This document shows positions 13,629-23,334 of a stretch of DNA of 64,000 bases, in pieces. The notes beneath the pieces were generated by a model. The model saw nothing but the letters and a program-made list of their open reading frames with translations. It did no database searches and was not told where the DNA came from. The position numbers and the translations under genes are program-made. Within the stretch, counting starts at the first letter, position 1. Each line of letters starts with the position of its first letter. This DNA comes from Diadema setosum. Lineage: Eukaryota; Echinodermata; Echinoidea; Diadematoida; Diadematidae. Where the stretch lies: contig NW_027307658.1 of NCBI RefSeq assembly GCF_964275005.1, positions 124,001 to 188,000 of the forward strand, given 5' to 3'.

Positions 13629-15370
13629 AAAAAAAAATATATGTATAAAAGAGGATACATATATAATATTCATATCTAATTTTATTTGTGTGCGTGTGTG
13701 TATGTGACATATCATTTGTTTTATCAATTGGCTAAGCAATATGAGTCAAAACGGTGCTGCATTAGGTGTATATATATACAAAATAATTTAGGTTTGATAA
13801 TTAGTTATACGTACATAATTATTTCTGTATATGATAAGATTGATCGCAAAATACTAAAATACTAAAAATTGATATCGATGACGGCAGAATTTCTGCAGTT
13901 AAGAAATGTATAGTATCCCTGGCATAATATGAAGAAAGGTAGAACGTTGATATCGCGTGGTTTTTATAGTATATACATCAAGTTTATTTCACAAAATGTA
14001 GGCAGACTGTATGTCATTGCATGTATGGTGTAGAGCTTAGAAGTGTAGTGTGTGTGTGTGCATGGGGCAGGATGCGACAGCCACCTCGGGGCAGGATAAG
14101 CGGGCGTCCCATCTTGCCCCATCATATTTGATAAGGTTAATGTATATGTTTTATTTTTTTTTTCAGTTTCAGAATGGTCCGGAATTACAAAAGAAAGAGC
14201 GACCGTTTCAAGTGGAACACGGAAATATGCGTCTTCATTGTTTGTCCCATCGTGCCCCACGTATGTGGGGCAGGATGGGACAGATTTGGATATTTTGAGA
14301 TGGCTATTACGTAAAATAAAAGTAGGTAATGAAGATGATATTACGTGTGATAGTGTGGCCTTCCACAATCTTTGTAAATCCTGTTTCATGTGGAAGTTTG
14401 TGACGTAGTATTTGAAATAAAGCACATTTAGTGAAATGTGGCCCATCCTGCCCCATGTTCCCCTAATTTTTACTTCAGTTCAACGAAAGTTGCAACAAAA
14501 TACAAAGCATGAATTACACAATTTATTGTTTTATCATTTTGTAAGAAATACATCAGCATTCATTGCTTTTTGATTGATTGATTCATGGATTCATTTATAT
14601 TCATTTTCCCCAACAAAACATAACAGATTAAATCAGGAATTATGTCATGTCACGGGCATGCACATTCGACTGTGAAAAGGATGAATTATAGATAACATAT
14701 ACATGCATATGCGAGGATCATAAAGTATAAATAGATTATAAATGATAATATATAAAGCAGTCACTTAGAATAATCACTAACGGCAATGCGTATACTTTCA
14801 AAATTTGAAAAGAAAAGGTTAACATAACAATGGAAAAAAATTGATTAATTGAAAATAAAAGAAAACGCAAACATGAATCACTGATTTCTTGATAGGTAAC
14901 TGAATATCGTCCAGATTGTATTCATGTAAGTTGGTTGCTAAGTTAGTCCATCATCAGCAAAATAAAACCTTCCCAGTGACACAACATCATAACAAGGAAT
15001 ATCTTTGAATTTAATGATAAAATAAAATAGATAGATAAATAAATTATCTTTTTATTTTCTTTGCTTTTTTTCAGGCAGCTTTCACAAATATTCCAACTTC
15101 AGAACGTATTGGGTATGGACAGAAGCGTAAAAATCAAATGACATGGATAATAGATAAATTACAATAGATAATTATAGCTAATTATGAATATGAACCGGTA
15201 GACATTAAATACATCAACCACGTAGGGTCTAGAGGCCTTATGTAGAGTTATGAGAGATAAAGATATATTTCAACATCAAACAAAATTTATATACAAATAT
15301 TGGTGATCTAAAAAGAAAACTCACCACATAAGATTAGCGTCACAATAATTCTATGTAGAATTCCTGTCAT
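2975..15370 (-). CDS. Secreted EGF plus FAMeT-like domain protein, five exons, complete
   Basis: The exons, in transcript order, are 15370-15325, 12065-11868, 5494-5396, 4955-4785 and 3249-2975. They join in frame to 789 bases, or 262 residues plus TAA. Every junction has GT/AG ends and every intron is phase 1, as in shuffled extracellular modules. Residues 1-20 form a signal peptide (MTGILHRIIVTLILC, then EVASA). Residues 21-81 hold three cysteines and match nothing I know, though a sushi-like fold is possible. Residues 82-114 are one EGF repeat with six cysteines and CDNGGNC. Residues 116-258 match the Methyltransf_FA family (a binding domain despite its name): HTPDSG start, then YEIVIGGNGN, FWLNF, SLGRYG and WSDPDPL. 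No membrane segment follows. Expected to be secreted, possibly carbohydrate- or surface-binding (inference). Exon joins are predicted; a small skipped exon in the 6.4-kb second intron cannot be excluded. Confidence 0.82.
4195..4435. mobile_element. Small inverted-repeat element (MITE), 241 bp
   Basis: The terminal inverted repeats are 31 bp (4195-4225 and 4405-4435) and match at about 28 positions; the ends read TGAATACCT and AGGTATTCA. No coding capacity. It lies in intron 4 of the EGF/FAMeT gene. Confidence 0.7.
4596..4760. mobile_element. Near-perfect 165-bp hairpin element
   Basis: The arms 4596-4668 and 4688-4760 are 73 bp each with a single mismatch. The 19-bp centre itself holds the palindrome CGTCAACTTGACG. 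The near absence of divergence suggests a young foldback insertion or recent correction. It sits 24 bp downstream of the exon 4 donor of the EGF/FAMeT gene, so it would be transcribed as a strong hairpin in the pre-mRNA. Confidence 0.85.
4785..4955 (-). CDS. Exon 4 of the EGF/FAMeT gene (FAMeT domain, first half)
   Basis: A 171-base phase 1-1 exon with a TTTGAAG acceptor and a GTGAGG donor. It begins SCNVIHTPDSG and contains LDFEVSTDKAARIAFT, the first beta strands of the Methyltransf_FA domain, which normally precede the YEIxIGG motif. That motif straddles the junction with exon 5, which supports the join. Confidence 0.8.
5080..5127. repeat. Perfect two-copy 24-bp tandem duplication
   Basis: The unit CTTTGCACAGTGACTAATAT plus TTCA occurs twice in a row without a mismatch, in intron 3 of the EGF/FAMeT gene. 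Confidence 0.85.
5396..5494 (-). CDS. Exon 3 of the EGF/FAMeT gene (EGF repeat)
   Basis: A 99-base phase 1-1 exon holding exactly one EGF repeat: six cysteines in the order expected, with SPCDNGGNC, GYKCSC and FFGKNC. The acceptor is TTTTTAG and the donor GTAAG. A self-contained phase 1-1 EGF exon is the classic shuffled module. Confidence 0.88.
5500..8280. other. Intron 2 sequence without recognised genes
   Basis: Intronic to the EGF/FAMeT gene. There is a poly-G tract near 6120-6140 and a CACCTAGCAACA duplication near 7017-7040. I see no exon with flanking splice signals and no recognisable element. Confidence 0.5.
8282..8640. repeat. Possible SINE or dispersed repeat with a B-box-like motif
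   Basis: A GTTT microsatellite (8282-8302) is followed by about 300 bp of higher-GC sequence holding GGGTTCGAACCC at about 8583. That motif fits the internal B box of a tRNA-derived promoter. No full tRNA cloverleaf was found. The block looks like a dispersed non-coding repeat, perhaps a SINE; this is weak evidence. Confidence 0.3.
9007..9097. repeat. Imperfect GT microsatellite
   Basis: Mostly (TG)n interrupted by GAGTG, GGTG and TATG variants. Cysteine/valine-rich and His/Thr-rich open frames on the two strands are artefacts of it. Confidence 0.9.
9260..11810. mobile_element. 2.55-kb inverted-repeat-bounded element with internal tandem duplication
   Basis: The outer ends are 14-bp perfect inverted repeats: ATTAGGTGATCCGA at 9260-9273 and its complement at 11797-11810. 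At the right end the motif also forms a local hairpin (AGGTGATCCGAG, six-base loop, complement). Inside, about 9440-9990 is repeated at about 10240-10790, a 786-bp offset, with a third partial copy near 10110-10210. The repeated block carries GACCTTTGACCCTA and CCAAGATGGCGTCTGA motifs. No transposase frame is visible, so it is probably non-autonomous. A related diverged block lies at 54978-55410. Target-site duplication not clear. Confidence 0.55.
11868..12065 (-). CDS. Exon 2 of the EGF/FAMeT gene
   Basis: A 198-base phase 1-1 exon between a TTAAG acceptor and a GTATGT donor. It encodes the end of the signal peptide and a module with three cysteines (QEIC, EMIC, RFTC). The C-terminal part (GKTRFTCRLP) faintly recalls a sushi domain, but the cysteine pattern is incomplete. 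A repeat element ends at about 11810, only 57 bp past this donor. Confidence 0.75.
12066..15324. other. Intron 1 of the EGF/FAMeT gene: microsatellites and a MITE
   Basis: Besides the element at 14061-14457 it contains a poly-A tract (about 13259-13276) and an (AT)n microsatellite at about 13589-13623. I see no further exon. The open frames across the AT repeat are low-complexity artefacts. Confidence 0.6.
14061..14457. mobile_element. 397-bp inverted-repeat element with GGGGCAGGAT motifs
   Basis: The terminal inverted repeats are CATGGGGCAGGATG (14061-14074) and its complement (14444-14457). Further copies of the motif lie inside near 14089 and 14264 and in complement near 14113 and 14243. 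No coding capacity; MITE-like. Confidence 0.6.
15325..15370 (-). CDS. Exon 1 of the EGF/FAMeT gene (signal peptide)
   Basis: ATG at 15370 opens a 15-codon hydrophobic start that ends in a GTGAGT donor at phase 1. The peptide MTGILHRIIVTLILC continues into exon 2 as EVASA, giving a typical signal peptide with cleavage likely after SA. The start codon is chosen because it is the only ATG here that leads into a signal peptide and the right splice phase. Confidence 0.75.
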
Positions 15371-15560
15371 ATCTTCTGACAAAAGTCGCTGCTCTGCTTG
15401 AAAGTAAATACCTTGTAAATTCTACCAACATCAGTCCAGCAGAGAAAATGAAGTCAGTGGGTCTATGCTGCTAAGCGTTTGGCAAAATTAATGATGGTCA
15501 ATAACTTTCATCACAAGCAATAAATATACTTCCTGTCACTTTGCATGCGTGTGCTCCTGT

Positions 15561-15576
15561 AAGCGTGTGTGTATGT

Positions 15577-15630
<54 letters not shown>

Positions 15631-16365
15631 ACCTTCGTATGTGCATTTTCAGTAAAGTGTGTCGTGGTCACAGAATCAAGCGCGTTCTGATATTGTAAAG
15701 CTTTTAAACGTAGGCCTAATGCCTACAGTGCAATACCAGAGTTGAGGTTGGCTTTATAATTTCAGAGAAGCACCACAGACAGAACCACCAATAGTGACGT
15801 TTGATCATTCCATCACCTGTATTTTTTTTTTATTTATTTGTTATCAAAATTGAGAGCTGAAAAAATGGTATAGCTACTACAGTCATTATTCTTCGTGCAT
15901 CCATCCATCCCTCCCCCTCTCCCTCTCCACTCCACTTCTCCACTTCATTAGCCACAATCCATAGCGTCAATTCGTTTTCAGAATGGGGGGGGGGGGGGGG
16001 GGAGTGGCAAAACTTGAAGGATATGTGCGAGGGAGCAAAGCTGCAAAGTTGCAAAACTACCGACCCGGTGGGGGGGGGGGGGGGGTTCGAGTAGATTATC
16101 CCATGTCTCGCCCGAAGGAGTTTTCAGATTTTCAAAATTGAAATTCAACGATCGGGAGCAGAATATTTCTGTCATTTTTTGAAGACGTTTAATCAAAGAG
16201 AGAGAGAGAGAGAGAGGGGGGGGGGGGATAATAAAATCATACATGTATTCAGGGAAAATATGAAAATCTATCATTATCATGGCATCTGTCACCCGTTGTT
16301 AGGCAATTTCGTTTTCATTGTGCGCAAAGTCTTAAATGAGGTGAACCGAGCGGGAAGAAATAAAA

Positions 16366-16402
<37 letters not shown>
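15561..16402. repeat. Cluster of microsatellites: GT, poly-G, GA and CA
   Basis: (GT)n at about 15561-15629, an 18-G run at about 15985-16002, a 16-G run at about 16070-16085, (GA)n followed by G11 at about 16196-16227, and (CA)n at about 16369-16402. Proline-, serine- or threonine-repeat open frames in this block are artefacts. Confidence 0.9.
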
Positions 16403-16406
<4 letters not shown>

Positions 16407-16936
16407 GCACGTACCAAGAGATACTCACAAATATCCGCGGCACATGCAGTGTTTATTCTGTTTGTGTTTAGTGATTTTAATATCACTCCGCATGATGACG
16501 ATGAAGATTAGTTTATGTTGTGAATTTCACGTCTTAGTTGATAAGCATTTGGTGTCGGATTCATTGGGTGCATTACGGTTACATCAGTATTATGTTTTTT
16601 TTTTTTTTCTTTTCTAAGCTGAAAATCTTTGGATCCTATCATTAATCCGTATTGACCCCTACGCAAGTCTGTTTTGTATAAATAATTCTGTATCCAGCTT
16701 TATGGAGATATTGTGTAGATAAGCAATTGCAGCAGTAAAGCATGCGATTGAACGGGATATAATAAAGCTGAAAACGTTAAAGACAAAATAATATTGTCTC
16801 CTTAAGGTCAACCTGTGTCTACATAATAAAATAATTGCGAGCATATGCCTCGCTACGGCTGAATCTATACAATAATAAGAAAAAGGAGCCTCGAGTACGC
16901 CATTTTTAGTTCCAACAAGGTTTTTATTAACAAAAT

Positions 16937-16963
16937 TTTCGGCCCGCCTCGGGCCTTCGTCAG
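16937..16963 (-). ncRNA. Hammerhead-ribozyme-like core
   Basis: On the minus strand the order is CTGACGA, one A, then a perfect 6-bp stem (GGCCCG, loop AGG, CGGGCC), then GAAA. CUGANGA - stem II - GAAA is the conserved core order of the hammerhead ribozyme, found in Penelope-like and other retroelements. The extra A before the stem departs from the canonical core, and I could not find a convincing stem I or UH cleavage site. It may be a decayed ribozyme or the tail of a repeat family. Confidence 0.35.
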
Positions 16964-16989
16964 TGTATACAATGACATTTATGTAGATT

Positions 16990-19200
16990 ATTGTCTTCAA
17001 CCCTTTCTGCCAAATGCGCGTACACACACAAGTGACATACTCCTAGACAAAGATCAGTAATGTTTGACCTATTAAAAGGATTAAAATGTAATCGGCACAT
17101 TAAGACATCAAGGAGCAGACACACAACGCACACACACACACATACACAAACACACACACACATAAATTATAGTAAAAGAAAATTTCTTATTTTTCTGAGG
17201 GGGAGCGAATTTGACGATGATTATTTGTTTGTTTGGTTGTTTGTTTGTTTGTTTCTTCAAGAGAGGTAATGTTTTGGGAATTAATGATGGATAGATGGAT
17301 AGAAAGACGAGTTCAAAACATGATGCACCTTTCACTACACGTCCGGGCAGGGGCATGACAAAGATGAAAACTTGTATACCTTATATCGAAGTCTGTTTGA
17401 AGCTTCCTGCTGCTACATTGCAAAAACCTGGCATTATAGGATGGGGTGGACGGTCAAATTGTAATGGCTGCATTATTGATTCAATCATGATTTTTATGAT
17501 TAATTTGTGACCAAGCCCATGGGACAGTTTTTGAGTTTATGACATCAAAAGCCAAGTTGATTGCAGGTCTGGTTACGGCCAATGCTATTATGCGGTACTG
17601 ACATGCGCACATGTGAAATTATGGAATTTTATAGCTTTCTCATTGCAGGTTAAATTCTAAGGATAAAATAGATCTAATTTTTAAAAGGATAGTGTGACAT
17701 TGGATTGGCAATGCGCTTGAAAGGCTCTTAGGTCAAAGGAAAAAAATGTTTAAATCTATCTTTCTTACATTAACATGGAACATTATTAGCGTTATATTAC
17801 TGGAATGCATTTCATGATGGTTCCTTGGTCAAAACAGACAAAATGAACACATAAATCACAAGTTGTTTAGCAAAGAGCATTTTGTACGTGTGTATTTGTA
17901 GTGTGCATTGCAGAACACTGATACTACCAAATTCTGATACACCCGTAACGGACTGGCAGGTGAACAGCGGAAATTTGTTATAACGAGGACAAATTATCCA
18001 TGACCATTATAATGCCATAAGGTCGTCCGTTTTCAATCAGTTTTGTTTGTTTGTTTGTTTTTTTATTCTATCAGGGTAGAAAAAAAACAAAGAAATGATA
18101 AGGAGTTGGTATGCCTGCAAAATCACCCTGCTTCAAGGATATCCAATCATTACATTTCAAACCTCTTTATGACAAAGTTTCAATGTACAGACGTAGCCAG
18201 GTCCCATGGGTTATGTTTTTAAGATCTCGCGGAGGATAATCTGGAATAACCAGGGATGGTAATATTCTTCGCAAACTTGAAAGAACAGTGTTAGTACAAA
18301 CTACGCCTCACTTATTTTTACAATGAAGACTTTACTGTACTATACTATAAGTGTTCCAGTAGATCTGTAATTTAGCATCTGTCCTGTACTGCTTTGTTTG
18401 TTGCTTTTCCTCTTTGTGCATATGAATCTTTTGTACGCATTATGACGTGTTTGTGTTTTATCTATTCATAGCTATTCTGAACTATTCTTTTTACGTTGTT
18501 CAGAGTCGCAATGAATAAACGTATGAATTAACGTAAAGCTTCTTGACAGACTTTGCTGTTTGTGTATTCAGTTTATTAGGCATATGTCTGTGATAAAGGT
18601 TTACTCATCCCATTGTCAGACTTTGCTCTGTTAACGGCTTGTGCATATCTCACGTCAATCTACTAAAGCTTGTTTGTGAGAGATGACTTGTAACATTATT
18701 CAATGTCATGCTGCAGATAAGAACTTCGTGTCATGCAATATCATATTATTATGTATAAGGTCATACTAAGATAGCTTATATCAACTTAGAAATCTATTTG
18801 ATAGACATTGCTTGTCGATTCGTTTCGCCAAGAAATGATTGGAGCAAATCTACCCATGGTTGGACTTTGTCTTAAAGTCACGCCCAGCTCGTGACTTTTA
18901 GTCTATCAGAATTACATTAATGTAATTCAGGATATATTCCCCCACCTCTACATAGAGATACAATGGCTGCAGAAGAGGCAGGAAACTGACAAAAAGGGTA
19001 AGTGTTGCTATGGGCTACATTATCAGTGACGGTATTGAATTGGTTTTACCATGGCTTTAAACATTGGGGTATTTTACAAAGAGTCTTGCAATACACAATT
19101 AAACTTACTTTCTTAATCAACTGCAATGTTTTATCGGCAATCTGATGTCGGCTTCCGGCAAAGTGAAATTGTGATTTGTATTGAACCGTAAGCTGACAAA
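16990..19200. other. Gene-free stretch with simple repeats
   Basis: Contains a CA-type microsatellite at about 17126-17162 and GTTT repeats near 17222-17253 and 18045-18061. No exon or element recognised. Confidence 0.5.
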
Positions 19201-19212
19201 GCGTGTTTGAGC

Positions 19213-19320
19213 AGGGCCCCGTTTCCAAAATGGTTTCATCAACCTTGTGATTAAAAGTGGATAGGAGTTATCACTGATTTTACGATCGATGAAACTCTCG
19301 CTTGATGAAACAAGGCCCCG
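19213..19320. repeat. Short inverted repeat with GGGGCC ends
   Basis: AGGGCCCCGTTT at the left and AAACAAGGCCCCG at the right enclose about 85 bp with further internal complementarity (GTTTCATCAA and TTGATGAAAC). Probably a small MITE or SINE fragment. The next 110 bp are A-rich (AAAAC)n sequence. Confidence 0.45.
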
Positions 19321-19363
19321 ACATGATAGGGATTTAACCCCCCCCCCCAAAAAAAAAAACAAA

Positions 19364-19394
<31 letters not shown>

Positions 19395-20239
19395 CAAACA
19401 AACAAAAAACAGAAAGAAAGAAAGAAAGACATTCAAAGTTAAAAACTAGTTGTGAAATAATATGCATTATTTCAATGTTTCTCTTCACGAATATTTATTA
19501 TACTCTTGCAGTTAATACTCATGCTTGTACAGTTTTTGTTACCTTGGAAACCCAAATCAATGTCATTTACGATTGAAAACTAGAGCAAATTGGTTGCAAA
19601 GTATGATAGTTACTGGTTTGTCATCTGTGTGCATAATGCACGGATAATGGAATATCCAAAGGGGCAATCAGGAATAGGGCGGCAAAAAGAAGATATAACT
19701 TTTCTCTCCTTACCGTAAGGTTGATATGAATGAATGAAGTGCCGACATTTCAACATACAAGTGTTGAAGCTGCATGTGTACCAGAATATCTAAACTTGAG
19801 TGTCCACATTCTCTCCATTTAACACACCATTTATCGTAGGTGTCGATATACTGTTATCTGGCAAGACAAAACTCCTCAGTTACTATATTGGACACGTGTA
19901 CCACTGGATCGCAGAATCAAAGAATTGCAGAACAATACTGACTGATATTTCATTCCAGTGTGACCTTGGAACGGCCGTAGCAGTGACTTGATTCAAAAAT
20001 TTAGCTGGAACTCGCATCGCTGCTTGTGGGAAACACAGACCACTTCTGTCATTGTCATTCCCGACAATGACTTTGGGACTCAATTAAATCAATTTGAATT
20101 GAGGACTTACCTGAAACTCTGGAACTGATTAAAAAAAAAAGTGGTTTCCATCCTAGATGCTTTGTGGATAAAGTAACTCAGGGCTTAACACACTCTGGAT
20201 ATACTCTGTCTTCGTCGAATTTAATAAGCCGAGGAAACC

Positions 20240-21130
20240 ATGGGTTGTGTGCGTAATTCAGAATCGTGCCTCATTTTGGCATCATTATTTCTAGCTCAGT
20301 TCCTATCAGCTGGATCAATCAAATTGACTTTCAAAGAAGGACAAGATGCCCTTGTGGAGTTCACATTCCGTTTCGTCAACCCTAATGACGCAGCTATTGA
20401 GATTTGGAAGGACTCTAGCGTACTATTCGACAAGACCGGTGAAGAAAACTTAAATGCTCAACAGGCAAACAGAATAAAGATGTCCATGCACGCAAAGGGT
20501 GTAGACTCAGTAGTGAGACTGAGTATCGACAACATCACAAGAGAGGACGATGGTGCATACCTTTGTGTTCTATATGACAGATATGGCACAACGGTTCTAG
20601 AGACCCAGAGTAATTACATATCAGTCGACTTCCCTTCAGGGCCAGCAAGGTGTACCAGTGTTGCACCATCGGATTTCTTTCACCAGAATTATCTTGGCAG
20701 TGACGAAACCTTGATGATTATCAGCTGTCTTGTTACCATGGGTACGGAAGCTAGTTACATTGCCTGCTTCAATCCTGATTCCACGTTACTCCCTTTGAGC
20801 ATTCGTTCTAACGGAACACATTTGAGGGGCATGTTCTGGGCCAAGAAAGACGTGCCAGCATTCTGCTGCTCTGCTATGTTTGAGAATGGTGTGGACAAAT
20901 GCAATTGCATGGAGTATAAGAGTCACAAAGAAGAGTTCTTGTGTTCACCCTTTCCAACTACAATACCTAATTCTCAGTATGACACTTTACAATCTGTAGA
21001 GAATCAGTTGCTGCATCTTTCTTTCTTTTCAATAATCATTATGTCCTTGTCAGCGGCAGGAACTGGTTTATCAATTTTATTCTTTTTGATTTTATTTATT
21101 TGTCAGTGTAAACACGTGTATTATTACTAA
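20240..21130 (+). CDS. Intronless Ig-like type I membrane protein, tailless form
   Basis: A 296-residue single-exon frame. Residues 1-25 are a signal peptide. Residues 27-131 form a V-like Ig domain ending DDGAYLCVLY (the F-strand motif DxGxYxC, Cys109). The usual B-strand cysteine is absent: the matching segment reads EGQDALVEF, with Glu where Cys is expected. Residues 136-236 form a second, cysteine-rich Ig-like domain (Cys138, 163, 176, 209, 210, 221, 223, 235) with YIACFNPD and GMFWAKK. N-glycosylation sites include NIT and NGT. Residues 260-288 are a membrane span followed only by CQCKHVYYY. The start follows from the signal peptide and from alignment with the paralogue at 53832. AATAAA overlaps the stop (21130) and recurs at 21230. 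A 5'UTR acceptor near 19957 is possible. A recognition or decoy receptor role is inferred; no named orthologue recognised. Confidence 0.85.
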   Translation: MGCVRNSESCLILASLFLAQFLSAGSIKLTFKEGQDALVEFTFRFVNPNDAAIEIWKDSSVLFDKTGEENLNAQQANRIKMSMHAKGVDSVVRLSIDNITREDDGAYLCVLYDRYGTTVLETQSNYISVDFPSGPARCTSVAPSDFFHQNYLGSDETLMIISCLVTMGTEASYIACFNPDSTLLPLSIRSNGTHLRGMFWAKKDVPAFCCSAMFENGVDKCNCMEYKSHKEEFLCSPFPTTIPNSQYDTLQSVENQLLHLSFFSIIIMSLSAAGTGLSILFFLILFICQCKHVYYY

Positions 21131-21229
21131 ATAAATGGAACCCTATAGAAAAAAAATCTACCCTCGTCAATACTGATATCAAGTAAGGCTATTTTGTAAT
21201 CAATTCAAACGTTCTTATTGAGAGCAGCC

Positions 21230-21235
21230 AATAAA
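21230..21235 (+). terminator. Candidate polyadenylation signal
   Basis: AATAAA 100 bp past the stop of the tailless Ig gene. A second AATAAA overlaps the stop codon itself at 21130-21135. Confidence 0.4.
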
Positions 21236-21299
21236 ATGTCTCTACATGCAAGCTCAAATAACAGAACAAACAAGATTATGAAACAGTATCCACTTGGGA

Positions 21300-23064
21300 G
21301 CTCATAATCCTTTTTGTACTTTTTATTTCGTTGTTTAGTCATAATCATTCATAGACACAGCAAAAGAGAATTTGGTACTTCTTCAAGCTTTTTAGAGAAA
21401 TTTGCACAGAAAATGTATATCATACACAAAAACTTTTCTCAAAATTTAAATGGGATTTTGAAAGAAGTCAGATGTGATCTTTTATGCTGTGTGCCAGCAT
21501 AAAGAATTTTCATTTCCAGGTAGACTTAATGAGATCCAGTTACAAGAACAAGATGAGTGGAAATGATGCGTAACAAAAATGAATTTGCCCATGACTCTGC
21601 AACAACAACAAAAAATTACTTCTGCTCGCTGACACATAATAGTCAATTATTAATTGGAAACATTAACTCTCGATACAAATTAAAATCTTGATTTTTTTTT
21701 ATAAAGGGAATGATTTCAGCCCTGTATCCATAATTCTGTTCTGATAAATCAAATACTTTCCGTAAGAACATAGTCCAGGGCCCCGTTTTATCAAAAGATA
21801 AATTTAACGTTAAGTCAAGATAATCTATGATTAACCTGTCAAATCAACTCTTAGTCCAATTAATCTATGATTAACTTCCAAATCAACTTCAAGTTCGTTA
21901 TATCAAGAGACCCAGAGTTGAAAACAACTTTAACTTCCTCCCAAATCAACATATAAGTTTTATCAACCGCTCCAAATCCATGATAACTTTATAGTTGATA
22001 AAATATTAACTTTAAGTAGAGGCAGTCTAGGTAGACTCAATTGTAAGGCAATTTACAGTAGAAAGGTTGACAGTCACACTTTCCTAGTCTAGCTGGGGTC
22101 TTATCACAAATGTTTGTCTGTTAACTGCTCACTTTCTCTAACATCTAGTTGCGTTTCTTTCATGTAATCATGGTCTTTTCCTTGCGTGAAATTGCTTACG
22201 CGACTGCTGCACGCAAACACCCTAGACAGCAGTCTCAATCCCTGCCTGCGCGCCCGGCGCCTCGGCCCGTCCGCCCGCCAATCAAGCCATCGCCAGCAAG
22301 GGCAAGTAACCCGAGTAACTTGAACAGCGTCTGTGTGCAATGCATATCTTGAATGCATACACATAATTTAAAATAGCATATAGTGTCACAGTTATTGTAA
22401 ACATTCACACTGTGAATGGTTAATTAGACAGGGATGAAATCATGACCTTACACAAAGGTGGGGGAGGGGAGGAGTGATGGGGCTAAGAAAAGGCATTTGC
22501 CCCCCCCCCCCTTTTTTTTTCAAGACCCCATATTACATTTTCAAATAATTTGATCATTTAATAAGAAAATCATGGAACAGGTAAGGATTTCGTTCATTAT
22601 TTGCTTCTCCAGTCTGTTGCTATTACAGTTTTCATTAATCTAGTGAGATATAATCATGATATCAGATTCTTTCCCCACTACATTCACTGCCATTTTTTTT
22701 TTTTGTCCTTGCAGTTATCTGCCATCGCCTCCAAAGACTATATGCACACAGTGACGATAGAGAGTGGGGATATGGAGGAACAGGCGGCACTATGTACCCA
22801 TTCACATTTTCCATGGGTAGTTATTTTCTTATCTCTTATTTTTATTCGTTCAAAATATTCCACCAAACGTGCACACCAGCCTGTGTAAAGTACAGTTCTA
22901 AAATTGCAAAATCTTCTTCAAATACCCTTCTCACAAGCCCTCTCCCAATTAGTCTGTTTTCTTGCACATATTCTCAAAGGTCTACCTCCTTTCTTCATCC
23001 TGGAAAAGGATCGATGCTCCTGAATACGACACTGGGGAGCAAAGTATGAAGGTTGAATACAATT
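21300..23064. other. Intergenic, no confident gene
   Basis: At 21778-22010 there is an AT-rich block starting GGGCCCCGTTTTATC with repeated TAATCTATGATTAAC and AAATCAAC motifs, probably a repeat. A GC-rich patch at about 22195-22310 gives Pro/Arg-rich frames without splice context. A poly-C/poly-T tract is at about 22500-22520. A possible orphan exon at 22715-22816 is treated as a weak finding. Confidence 0.5.
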
Positions 23065-23079
23065 GTACTTGTATATTTT
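23065..23079. repeat. Target-site duplication of the LINE, left copy
   Basis: GTACTTGTATATTTT, identical to 26690-26704 on the other side of the LINE. It runs directly into the element's poly-A tail (poly-T on this strand). Confidence 0.9.
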
Positions 23080-23334
23080 TTTTTCATTGAGTTTTTATTG
23101 ATCAAATTAACAAGATTACAAAGATATCACAACAAAATTCGAAATGATAAAAATATTACTAATAATAAATAATAATAAAAAATTAAGTCAAAAAAATATG
23201 AAGAGAATCAAAGCAAAGCAGCATAGAATAAAGTCAATAAGAATGTTGTACATATGCAATGGTACAGTCATAAACAATAATATCGCTTCAATATGTTAAG
23301 TTCAGAGTGTTCACCGCAATGACATACCTTTACA

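Noticed and set aside
13383-13739. 118-codon minus frame with alternating Tyr-Ile
   Set aside because: Product of the AT microsatellite at 13589-13623.
22149-22352. Pro/Arg-rich small protein
   Set aside because: Composition reflects a short GC-rich patch; frames on both strands are open and there is no supporting context.
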